Shown one piece after another: positions 35,639 to 43,676 of a stretch of DNA of 50,773 nucleotides. The DNA comes from an uncultured Bacteroidales bacterium (GTDB lineage: Bacteria > Bacteroidota > Bacteroidia > Bacteroidales > P3): assembly GCA_900319865.1 (NCBI GenBank), contig ONQD01000013.1, positions 1 through 50,773 of the forward strand, written 5' to 3'. A program made the translations under genes and the position numbers. The notes under the pieces were generated by a model. That model searched no databases. It was not told where the DNA came from and saw nothing but the letters and a program-made list of their open reading frames with translations. Position 1 is the stretch's first letter; each line of letters opens with the position of its first letter.

Positions 35639-36568
35639 TTATTGTGATTGTTTATTCAATTGGTCGATATAGGGGATAAGGTAGTTGGCGAAAGCCACGT
35701 TGGCTTTGTGGCCGGGTTTATATATTGTGAAGTGACCATTGAGGGGCATGCCCACAAGCCGGATGTCGCCCACAAAGTCGAGCAGTTTGTGGCGGGCGGG
35801 TTCGTTGGGATAGTAGGGGTCGGTGGTGTTGAGCACACCGTCGTGGACACGGAACTGTGCGGGGTCCTTGTGGAAAGTGCGGCCGAGGCGTCGGAGCTGA
35901 CGGGGGGAGAGTTCTTTATTGACAAAGACGAGGGCGTTGTCGAGACTGCCACCCTTGATGAGGTTGAGATGAAGCAGAGGCTCGATTTCGTGGAGGAAGA
36001 CAAACGTGCGGCAGGGAGCGATGCCCGAAGCATATTGGGAGAAATTGTCGAGATTGGCGGTTTGTTTACCGATGACACTGTTGGGGAAATCGACGGTGCA
36101 GTGGACTGAGAAGGTGTCGGCAGGGTCGATATGATAGACCGAGCCGGTAGGGGCAAACTCGAAATCGACAGGTTCGGGGAAGGAGAATACACGCCTTTCG
36201 GCTTCCTGCTGCACTGTGCCCACACGGGCCAGTTGCAACATCCAAGGACGGGCAGAGCCGTCGAGGATGGGTACTTCGCCACCATCAAGTTCAATAAGGG
36301 CGTTGTCGACCTGACTGCCATGGAGTGCCGACATAAGGTGCTCGATAGTGGCAACGGTGTGTCGGCCAGTGCCGATGGTGGTACCACGCGAGGTTTCGCT
36401 CACCTGGGTGGCGAGAGCCGGAAGGGTGACGATGTTGAAACGGTCGGTTCGGCGGAAAGCGATGCCGAAGTCGGCAGGAGCCGGACGGACCGTGACCGTG
36501 ACCGTGCGCCCAGTGTGAAGGCCCAGGCCGGTGAGGCGAAAATCCTTGCTTATAGTGGTCTGTTTCAT
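35639..36568 (-). CDS. lpxC: UDP-3-O-acyl-N-acetylglucosamine deacetylase, stand-alone form
   Basis: Zinc deacetylase for the committed step of lipid A synthesis. Zinc ligands His77 (TIEHLMSAL), His260 and Asp264 (HKLLDFVGD) and the general acid His287 (PGHKAN) are all present. The protein ends at residue 309, shortly after the last conserved block, as in E. coli (305 residues). In Bacteroidota LpxC is normally fused at its C-terminus to FabZ (about 460 residues in all). Here no FabZ domain follows; lpxA begins 10 bp later. Its ATG overlaps the upstream gene's stop by 4 bases (ATGA), so the two are translationally coupled. Confidence 0.95.
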   Translation of the reverse strand: MKQTTISKDFRLTGLGLHTGRTVTVTVRPAPADFGIAFRRTDRFNIVTLPALATQVSETSRGTTIGTGRHTVATIEHLMSALHGSQVDNALIELDGGEVPILDGSARPWMLQLARVGTVQQEAERRVFSFPEPVDFEFAPTGSVYHIDPADTFSVHCTVDFPNSVIGKQTANLDNFSQYASGIAPCRTFVFLHEIEPLLHLNLIKGGSLDNALVFVNKELSPRQLRRLGRTFHKDPAQFRVHDGVLNTTDPYYPNEPARHKLLDFVGDIRLVGMPLNGHFTIYKPGHKANVAFANYLIPYIDQLNKQSQ

Positions 36569-38133
36569 TCGACGGGCGTAAAGTGATAATCGGTCATGCG
36601 GTAAATGATGGTGAATTGGTTTTCGAACCCATTGTCGGCACGGATATGGGAGAAGGAGAGTGGGTAGAGCATGCCCTTGGGCGCAGGGATGACAGGATTG
36701 CGGAAGAAGTCGGTGCCTTTCTGCTGGAGGCCGCAGACAAAATAGAGGATAATGTCGTTGGCCATACCGGCATAGGTCTGTGTGGGTTCGGTTTTGTAAC
36801 GCTGGCGGAAGAGGTCGACAAAGTCCTTGTGATTGGGGTTTGACATGTTCCAGTCGGCGTTGAAGGTATGATAGTTCAGGTTTTGAAGTTGTGCGAAATC
36901 GACATCGGAATAGGTGGCGCTCCAGTCGTCGAAAGTGAAGAGATAGGGTGTGCGTGTCTTAATGGCGGAGAGCTTGTTGAGCAGTTGGGAGACGTAGATT
37001 CGGTTTTTGGACTTGTCCTGGTCGTAGAGACTGATAACAACCGACTGGTCGCCCTTGCGGAGCATGTTGGTGAACTTGGCCGATGCGGCCCAGTCGACAA
37101 GCGAATAGGTCATGCCGGAGCGGTCGAGTTCGTCGGTGAGGGAACGGAGATTGGTTTTCTCGTTTTTGGCATTGGAATGGACAATGTAGATGGGGGCAGT
37201 GGGGAGGGTGTGCCTGATGGCCGAGACTGTAGCTTTGGCATAAGCCTGGCTGGAGGGCATGCACTTGAAGACATAAGGGTTGTTGTCGAGAATCTCAGCA
37301 CGGTCGGAAACTGGGTTGACTATGAATAGCTGGGCGTCGCGTGCCAGGCTGGCGGCCTTGTGGAAAGGACGGCGGGTGAGCATGGCGATGAGGATGTCGG
37401 ACTGTGCGACATTGTGGGAACGGAATGCCTTCTCGACATCAGCGTCCTCTTCGCCTTCAACATCCACAACGTTAAGGACAATGTTGTAGCCCATTTGCTC
37501 CAAGCGGTCGAGACCCAACAGGAGACCTTCGTAGAACTGAATGAATTCCAAACTCTTGTAGGATATCTTACCACGCTGCTCGACATCGAATTTGGAGGTG
37601 GATATCTTGTCCATCTGGCTGAGATTAAGCGGCATCATCAGTGACACCACGATATTGTTCGGGTTCACCCGTGGACGGATGACCGCCGTGGGGCCCAACG
37701 GCTTTTCGGTTTCGGCGGCGGGGGCGGCGTTTGCCGTTTTGGAGGCTGTAGAGACAACCGATGAAGAAGACTGGGGATTGGGGGCGTTGCCCTGAGCCGG
37801 TTGAGAGGATGCAGTAGTGGACTGCGATACAGAAGCCGGGGGGGCGACGGTGCCGTCACTCATTTTCTGTCCGCGGCAAGGCAGCCACACGGTGTCACCG
37901 ATTTGGAGGAAATGTACATCCTTCTTGGTGACAGCCTCTACCTCTTTCAAACCATAGGCTCGTGCGATGGCATAGACGGTTTGTCCTTGCTCTACCACAT
38001 GCACCATAAAGCGTTTGCCGTTAATAACCTGCACTTTGTGGGACACCTGGACAGGAGTGCCACCTTTCATCTGTGCCATACAAGCCGACGAAAAAAGCAG
38101 GAACAGTGTCAATAAGGCAATCAATCTCTTCAT
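36565..38133 (-). CDS. Periplasmic PBP1-type protein with N-terminal LysM domain
   Basis: Protein of 522 residues. A signal peptide (residues 1-21, ending ACMAQ) is followed by a LysM peptidoglycan-binding domain (about 43-85) and a low-complexity Ser/Pro/Ala linker (about 90-155). A type-1 periplasmic-binding-protein-like domain (about 165-520) follows, resembling the amino-acid or LpoA-like ABC receptor fold. The same architecture is common in Bacteroidota. There is no transporter gene beside it, so it may have a wall-linked regulatory role rather than solute uptake; this is inference. The 3' end overlaps the lpxC start by 4 bases. Confidence 0.85.
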   Translation of the reverse strand: MKRLIALLTLFLLFSSACMAQMKGGTPVQVSHKVQVINGKRFMVHVVEQGQTVYAIARAYGLKEVEAVTKKDVHFLQIGDTVWLPCRGQKMSDGTVAPPASVSQSTTASSQPAQGNAPNPQSSSSVVSTASKTANAAPAAETEKPLGPTAVIRPRVNPNNIVVSLMMPLNLSQMDKISTSKFDVEQRGKISYKSLEFIQFYEGLLLGLDRLEQMGYNIVLNVVDVEGEEDADVEKAFRSHNVAQSDILIAMLTRRPFHKAASLARDAQLFIVNPVSDRAEILDNNPYVFKCMPSSQAYAKATVSAIRHTLPTAPIYIVHSNAKNEKTNLRSLTDELDRSGMTYSLVDWAASAKFTNMLRKGDQSVVISLYDQDKSKNRIYVSQLLNKLSAIKTRTPYLFTFDDWSATYSDVDFAQLQNLNYHTFNADWNMSNPNHKDFVDLFRQRYKTEPTQTYAGMANDIILYFVCGLQQKGTDFFRNPVIPAPKGMLYPLSFSHIRADNGFENQFTIIYRMTDYHFTPVE

Positions 38134-38177
38134 CTGTGTATGCTATAAAGTTTCACATTCAATAATTAACCATGGGG

Positions 38178-39704
38178 TTACTCCCATTCGATAGTTGCGG
38201 GCGGCTTAGAACTGATGTCGTAGACCACCCGGTTGACTCCTTTGACGTGGTTGATGATGTCGTTAGAGACCTTGGCCAGAAACTCGTAGGGGAGATGGCA
38301 CCAGTCTGCCGTCATGCCGTCGACGGACTCGACAGCACGCAGGGCAACCACACTTTCGTAGGTGCGTTCATCACCCATCACACCAACACTCTGAACCGGG
38401 AGGAGCATGCATCCGGCTTGCCACACTTTGTCGTAGAGACCGTTGTCGCGAAGACCGCGAATGAAAATATCGTCAACCTCCTGCAGCAGACGCACCTTCT
38501 CGGGGGTGACATCGCTGAGAATGCGGATGGCCAGGCCGGGACCTGGGAAAGGATGACGGCCAATGAGCTCGTCCTTAATGCCCAGCTGACGACCCACACG
38601 GCGAACTTCGTCTTTGAAAAGGCTGCGCAGGGGTTCAACCAACTGGAGCTTCATATAGTCGGGCAAACCGCCAACATTATGGTGGGACTTGATGGTTTGC
38701 GAGGGGCCCTTGACCGAGCTGGACTCAATGACATCGGGGTAGATGGTGCCTTGTCCCAACCACTTGGCATCGGTAATCAGTTTGGCTTCGGCGTCGAACA
38801 CATCAATGAAAGTCTTGCCGATGGCTTTGCGTTTCTTCTCAGGGTCGGTAACTCCTGCAAGAACAGAATAGAAACGGTCTTTGGCATCAACGCCTTTTAC
38901 ATTGAGGCCCATATCGCGATAGGACTCCAGCACACCTTCGAACTCGTTTTTGCGAAGCAGGCCGTTGTCGACAAAGATGCAATGCAGTTGATGACCGATG
39001 GCACGGTGGAGCAACACCGCAGCTACAGTGGAGTCGACACCGCCTGAGAGGCCCAGCACCACCTTGTCGCTGCCGACTTTGGCACGAAGCTCGTTGACGG
39101 TGGTTTCGATAAACGACTCGGGAGTCCACGACTGGTCGCAATGGCATATATCGACCACGAAGTTCTTCAAGAGGGTGAGACCGTCGACAGAGTGGTGCAC
39201 CTCGGGGTGGAACTGGATGGCATAGGTTTGCTCGCCTTCAATCTGATAGCCGGCAAAGCGCACGCTATCGGTAGAGCAAATTACGTGATAGTTGTCGGGC
39301 AGGCTCTCAATGGTGTCGCCATGACTCATCCAGACCTGACTGCCGGAAGGGATGTCCTTCATCAGGGGGTTGGTGCTGTCGACAAACTGCAAATTGGCAC
39401 GGCCATATTCGCGGACCTGCGATTGCTGGACACTGCCGCCACCATATTTGGCCAGATACTGAGCTCCGTAGCAAACGGCCAACAGCGGGAGTTTGCCTTT
39501 AATGGCCGACATATCGGGCACCGGGGCATCGGGGGCGTTACAGCTATAAGGGCTACCTGAGAAAACGACTCCCTTCACCTGCTCAGTCAATACAGGAATC
39601 TTATTATAGGGATGGATTTCGCAATAAATATTCAATTCGCGAATCTTGCGGGCAATCAGCTGAGTGTACTGAGAACCAAAATCTAAGACAATAATAGTAT
39701 CCAT
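38178..39704 (-). CDS. guaA: GMP synthase (glutamine-hydrolysing)
   Basis: Enzyme of 508 residues that aminates XMP to GMP. The N-terminal class I glutamine amidotransferase domain has the nucleophile Cys78 in AVCYGAQ and the HPEVHHS block. The ATP pyrophosphatase domain has the PP-loop [10 protein letters not shown], and the C-terminal dimerisation domain ends in the conserved TIEWE. I choose ATG 39704 ([13 protein letters not shown]) over a GTG four codons upstream. A promoter box is at 39728-39735. The gene ends 44 bp before the PBP1-LysM gene on the same strand. Confidence 0.97.
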   Translation of the reverse strand: MDTIIVLDFGSQYTQLIARKIRELNIYCEIHPYNKIPVLTEQVKGVVFSGSPYSCNAPDAPVPDMSAIKGKLPLLAVCYGAQYLAKYGGGSVQQSQVREYGRANLQFVDSTNPLMKDIPSGSQVWMSHGDTIESLPDNYHVICSTDSVRFAGYQIEGEQTYAIQFHPEVHHSVDGLTLLKNFVVDICHCDQSWTPESFIETTVNELRAKVGSDKVVLGLSGGVDSTVAAVLLHRAIGHQLHCIFVDNGLLRKNEFEGVLESYRDMGLNVKGVDAKDRFYSVLAGVTDPEKKRKAIGKTFIDVFDAEAKLITDAKWLGQGTIYPDVIESSSVKGPSQTIKSHHNVGGLPDYMKLQLVEPLRSLFKDEVRRVGRQLGIKDELIGRHPFPGPGLAIRILSDVTPEKVRLLQEVDDIFIRGLRDNGLYDKVWQAGCMLLPVQSVGVMGDERTYESVVALRAVESVDGMTADWCHLPYEFLAKVSNDIINHVKGVNRVVYDISSKPPATIEWE

Positions 39705-39727
39705 TGTGCTATTCACTTTATAAAAAG

Positions 39728-39735
39728 CAAAGATA
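39728..39735 (-). promoter_or_regulatory. TAnnTTTG promoter box of guaA
   Basis: The minus strand reads TATCTTTG, predicting a leader of about 15-20 nt. It probably drives guaA and perhaps the whole lpx series. Confidence 0.7.
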
Positions 39736-39961
39736 CAAATAAAAATCGGATTATTTCATTTTTTGACTCACAAAATCGTCATTATTAACATTTCCTAATC
39801 GGGAAAAAAAGCATTATGTCCCATACAATGCGGGTACAACAAGGGTATCGAAACATTTGACCGCCTCCCTAAACAGATGTCGGCATCCGGCAAAATAATC
39901 CCTATCCCGAATGCATAATATTAAAATTCTATTAAATACGCGATGATTGCAAAAAAAAGTG

Positions 39962-39969
39962 TATCTTTG
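39962..39969 (+). promoter_or_regulatory. TAnnTTTG promoter box of bamD
   Basis: TATCTTTG lies only six bases before the bamD ATG. A transcript starting 5-8 nt after the box would begin at or inside the start codon region. Confidence 0.7.
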
Positions 39970-39975
39970 CAGGCT

Positions 39976-40779
39976 ATGAAAACATTATCGAAAATAGGTT
40001 TTTTCATCCTAACAATCGCTATACTAACCGGTTGCGGCAGTTACGAAAAACTGCTGAAAGGGCACGATTATGAGGCTCAGTACGAGGCTGCGGTCAAATA
40101 TTACAATGAGCGTAACTACACCAAGGCCATACAGCTATTCGAAAATCTGATAATGCACTATCACAACAAGGACTATACCGAAAACATCTCGTGGTACTAT
40201 GCCGAATCGCTGCTGGCCGAACGTGACTACTATTCGGCGAGCTATCAATATAAAAGCTTTTTCAAGCGTTTCCCATATAGCGACCACGCCGAAGAGGCAT
40301 TGTTTAAAGCAGCCGACTGCAAATACCACCTCTCGCCCGAGTACTATCTGGACCAACAGATTACAAAAGAGGCCATTAGCGAGTACGAAAGCTTTGTGGA
40401 CCGTTATCCCACAAGCATACATGTGCCCGAAATAAACAGTCACCTTGACGAATTGCGTGACAAACTGATGCGTAAAGATTACGAAATAGCCTATAACTAT
40501 TACCTCACAGAGAACTACAATGCGGCATACGTGTCGATGATGTCTTTTCTAAACAACTACCCCGATTCAAAGCTTCGCGAGGACGCCATGTTCTATCTAC
40601 TGGCAAGCGGATACCAGTATGGCATCAATAGCCGCGAAGACAAGATGAGGGAGCGCCTGCAGCAGATGATAAACGACTTCGACCGTTTCGCCACCTTGTT
40701 CCAAAACTCCAAATACCTGGAGCAGGCTCAAGGCTTCTACACCAAAGCCAAGGCCGCCCTGGCCACCATGGAGAAATAA
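39976..40779 (+). CDS. bamD: Outer membrane assembly lipoprotein BamD
   Basis: Lipoprotein of 267 residues with lipobox LTGC (Cys20). The mature part is built of TPR-like helical pairs (for example YYNERNYTKAIQLFENLI and YYSASYQYKSFFKRFP), as in BamD/YfiO, which works with BamA to insert outer membrane beta-barrels. Length and position upstream of rpoZ-like and coaBC genes are as usual in Bacteroidota. The start is ATG 39976, fixed by the lipoprotein signal; an in-frame ATG at 39943 lies before the promoter box. The mRNA is probably leaderless. Confidence 0.93.
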   Translation: MKTLSKIGFFILTIAILTGCGSYEKLLKGHDYEAQYEAAVKYYNERNYTKAIQLFENLIMHYHNKDYTENISWYYAESLLAERDYYSASYQYKSFFKRFPYSDHAEEALFKAADCKYHLSPEYYLDQQITKEAISEYESFVDRYPTSIHVPEINSHLDELRDKLMRKDYEIAYNYYLTENYNAAYVSMMSFLNNYPDSKLREDAMFYLLASGYQYGINSREDKMRERLQQMINDFDRFATLFQNSKYLEQAQGFYTKAKAALATMEK

Positions 40780-40827
40780 AAAGATAGCGCTAATCATTAT
40801 TCACACATAGATAATTATCATTGTACA

Positions 40828-41205
40828 ATGGAAGATATCAAGAAAAAAACACCTAACACCACCATCACCCGCAACACGGCAGAATTCAGCCAAATGACCG
40901 GCAACATCTACGAGACTGTCGCTGTGCTGACCAAACGTGCCAACCAGATTGCAATTGAAGAGAAGAAAGAACTGCATCACAAAATCGAGGAATTCTCGAA
41001 CAGCAACGATGGTTTGGACGAATATTACGAAAACCGTGAGCAGATTGATATCGTGCGCCGTTTCGAGCAGATGCCCAAACCCACATTGATTGCCACGGAA
41101 GAATACTTAAATCACGAACTCTACTACCGCAACCCGGCCAAGGAAGACCAGGCACAGCAGAAAATGGAGGCAATGGAGAACGCCGTTATCGCCTCTCAGG
41201 CCTAA
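40828..41205 (+). CDS. RNA polymerase omega-like subunit (Rpb6/RpoZ family)
   Basis: Protein of 125 residues. The core TGNIYETVAVLTKRANQIA resembles the omega/Rpb6 helix (YE, then RA.QIA), and charged helices follow. In Bacteroidota this gene, often annotated as DNA-directed RNA polymerase subunit omega, sits between bamD and coaBC, as here. Its similarity to E. coli RpoZ is limited, so the name relies partly on gene order. It begins 48 bp after bamD. The C-terminal half is acidic and helical (EEYLNHELYYRNP) and is typical of the Bacteroidota form. Confidence 0.82.
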   Translation: MEDIKKKTPNTTITRNTAEFSQMTGNIYETVAVLTKRANQIAIEEKKELHHKIEEFSNSNDGLDEYYENREQIDIVRRFEQMPKPTLIATEEYLNHELYYRNPAKEDQAQQKMEAMENAVIASQA

Positions 41206-41332
41206 GACAAGGCGTTGATACTGCCAGTCTATTCTTCTCAACAACCGCTTCCCAACCTGTTGCAGCAACAATTCTGATGCACCAGCCGTGGGCTAAAGTA
41301 TGGGGATTAATCATTAATGGTACTGTATCGAG

Positions 41333-42532
41333 ATGAAAGTGATAGTAGGCATAACCGGCGGCATTGCAGCCTATAAGGCACCCTTGTTGGTGAGGCTGCT
41401 GCGCAAGGAAGGACACGAGGTGAAATGCGTGGCTACCGACCATGCGTTGCAATTCGTCACACGGCTGACGCTTGAAACTGTGTCGGACAATAAACTATAC
41501 TCCGACCTATTCGACCGTGGGAACAATCACTCCACCGAGCATATCTCCCTGAAAGACTGGGGTGATATGATTATTGTTGCACCCGCCACAGCCAATATCA
41601 TCGGCAAAATGGCCTCGGGCATCGGCGACGATGCATTGAGCACACTGCTACTTTCCATGAGCCGCAAACCAATAATGCTTGCCCCTGCCATGAACACCCA
41701 AATGTGGGAATGCCCCGCAGTGCAGCGCAACATAGAGTACCTACGCAGCGTGGGAGTACATATTGTCAGTCCCACCGACGGCGAGTTGGCCTGTGGCACC
41801 TCCGGCACCGGACGAATGGCTGAACCCGAAGAGATAATGCGCCAAATAACATCGTTGCCCGACGCGAGACCGATACACGAATCCCCGTTGAACAATATGC
41901 GCGTGCTGGTGACGGCTGGTCCAACCTACGAACGTATTGACTCTGTACGTTTCATCGGCAACTACTCGTCGGGGAAAATGGGGTTTGCGTTGGCCGAAGC
42001 GCTGGCCTCAATGGGAGCCACCGTCGAACTGGTTTCAGGCCCCACCTCACTGAGCGTGCATCACCCCCTTATCCATCGCACCGATGTGGAAAGTGCCCGA
42101 CAGATGTTCGATGCAGCCACAACGCTGTTTCCTGATTGCCAAGCCGCCATCCTGTCGGCAGCCGTTGCCGACTACAGGCCAGAACAGACGGCTGACCATA
42201 AATTAAAAAAACAGGGTGAGGAGGGTATGACTTTGAAATTGGTTCAGAATCCCGATATCCTCGCCACTTTGGGTAGCCGAAAAGTAGAGGGGCAGACACT
42301 CATTGGGTTCGCCCTCGAAACCGATAATGAGCTGGACAATGCTCGTCACAAATTGGAGAAAAAGAATCTGGACTACATCGTGCTGAACTCTTTGCGTGAC
42401 AAAGGGGCAGGATTCGGAGTAGACACCAACCGCGTGACCATCATAGGCCGTAGCGGTGCCTCTCTTGAAACACCATTATTGAGCAAGAAAGAAGTAGCAG
42501 AAGTAATTGTACGTCATTGCCTTTGTCATTAA
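41333..42532 (+). CDS. coaBC: Bifunctional phosphopantothenoylcysteine decarboxylase / phosphopantothenate-cysteine ligase
   Basis: Protein of 399 residues for two steps of coenzyme A synthesis. The N-terminal CoaC flavoprotein domain has GITGGIAAYKA, the conserved His in NHSTEHISL, APAMN and the catalytic Cys in ELACGTSGTGRMAEP. The C-terminal CoaB domain starts near residue 190 (VTAGPTYERID) and includes IGNYSSGKMGFALAEA and the AAVADYRP block. Complete length. It lies 127 bp after the omega-like gene on the same strand. Confidence 0.96.
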   Translation: MKVIVGITGGIAAYKAPLLVRLLRKEGHEVKCVATDHALQFVTRLTLETVSDNKLYSDLFDRGNNHSTEHISLKDWGDMIIVAPATANIIGKMASGIGDDALSTLLLSMSRKPIMLAPAMNTQMWECPAVQRNIEYLRSVGVHIVSPTDGELACGTSGTGRMAEPEEIMRQITSLPDARPIHESPLNNMRVLVTAGPTYERIDSVRFIGNYSSGKMGFALAEALASMGATVELVSGPTSLSVHHPLIHRTDVESARQMFDAATTLFPDCQAAILSAAVADYRPEQTADHKLKKQGEEGMTLKLVQNPDILATLGSRKVEGQTLIGFALETDNELDNARHKLEKKNLDYIVLNSLRDKGAGFGVDTNRVTIIGRSGASLETPLLSKKEVAEVIVRHCLCH

Positions 42533-42689
42533 CATAGCAATCTACACATACCTGCTTTCCTACCCATCTGGTGCTTTGATACTTCATAACCCATTATAAT
42601 ACCTGCGCTCATCCCATACTCCCGGCCACAATATGGCATCAACACGTCAACAAACATAAATAGTAACAATATAATAAAACAATTTGACC

Positions 42690-43664
42690 ATGAAGAAGCT
42701 CTCTATCGCAGCCATTGTACTATCCGTCCTGGCCATCGTGGGGGAAATCCTGATTTGTGCCAGTTCTAGGGAAGACAGCGAGGAAGTGCTTCAACGCGCC
42801 ATCTCAAACAACTACCGCATCTACTCACCAATTCTGCCCGACACAATGTCGTTTGCCGGTGAGAAGGTCCCGCTTTCCACCTACTACGTCCACGAAGGTC
42901 TCGACCTCGAGGTGATAACCAATATGTACCGACACTCCTCCACCATGCTCTACTTCAAACGGGCCAACCGCTACTTCCCCATTATCGAACCCATACTGAA
43001 GAAGAACGGTATCCCCGCCGACTTCAAATACCTCTGCGTGATAGAAAGCGGACTGACCAATGCCACCTCTCCTGCCAAAGCGCAAGGGTTCTGGCAATTC
43101 ATACCCAGCACTGGTGCCAACTACGGCCTCACTGTAAACGACGAAATAGACATGCGCAACAATCTCACCGCCTCGACCGAAGCTGCCTGCAAATACATCC
43201 GCTCCCTCTACAACAAGTTCCACAGCTGGACCGCCGCTGCTGCCGCATACAACTGTGGCGAGAACGGCTTGGCTCGCCGCATCAGCAAACAAAGCACCGA
43301 CAACTACTACGACCTTTGGCTCAACTCCGAAACAAGCCGTTATGTGTACCGTATCCTCGCCATGAAACTCATCATGCAGAATCCTCAAAAATACGGTTTC
43401 CACCTCCGCCAGTGCGACCTCTATCCCCCCATCCCCACACGGGCTGCCACCCTCTCAGGCCAAAATGTGGACCTCTATGAGTTTGCCCGCTCCAATGGCA
43501 CAAGTTACAAAATGCTGCGCATGTTGAATCCTTGGATTCAAACCGATGTTTTGAAGAATAAGTCCAACCAAAAATACATGGTGCAACTCCCCGTCAAGAA
43601 TGGCACTGAAAGTAAAACAATCGCGCCCGGACGTCGCGAAACTAGTTTCATTACATCCATTTAG
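42690..43664 (+). CDS. Lytic transglycosylase (MltD-like, SLT domain)
   Basis: Periplasmic murein-cleaving enzyme of 324 residues. An N-terminal hydrophobic segment (residues 4-25) acts as signal or anchor. The SLT domain has the catalytic Glu119 in CVIESGLTN, then GFWQFIPSTGANYGL and AAAAYNCGENGL. A degenerate LysM-like region follows near residues 260-310 (VDLYEFARSNGTSYKML). The start ATG 42690 is preferred over a TTG two codons upstream. Its TAG stop is in the same frame as uvrA, which starts 12 bp later. Confidence 0.9.
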   Translation: MKKLSIAAIVLSVLAIVGEILICASSREDSEEVLQRAISNNYRIYSPILPDTMSFAGEKVPLSTYYVHEGLDLEVITNMYRHSSTMLYFKRANRYFPIIEPILKKNGIPADFKYLCVIESGLTNATSPAKAQGFWQFIPSTGANYGLTVNDEIDMRNNLTASTEAACKYIRSLYNKFHSWTAAAAAYNCGENGLARRISKQSTDNYYDLWLNSETSRYVYRILAMKLIMQNPQKYGFHLRQCDLYPPIPTRAATLSGQNVDLYEFARSNGTSYKMLRMLNPWIQTDVLKNKSNQKYMVQLPVKNGTESKTIAPGRRETSFITSI

Positions 43665-43676
43665 CTCTATATAGTT

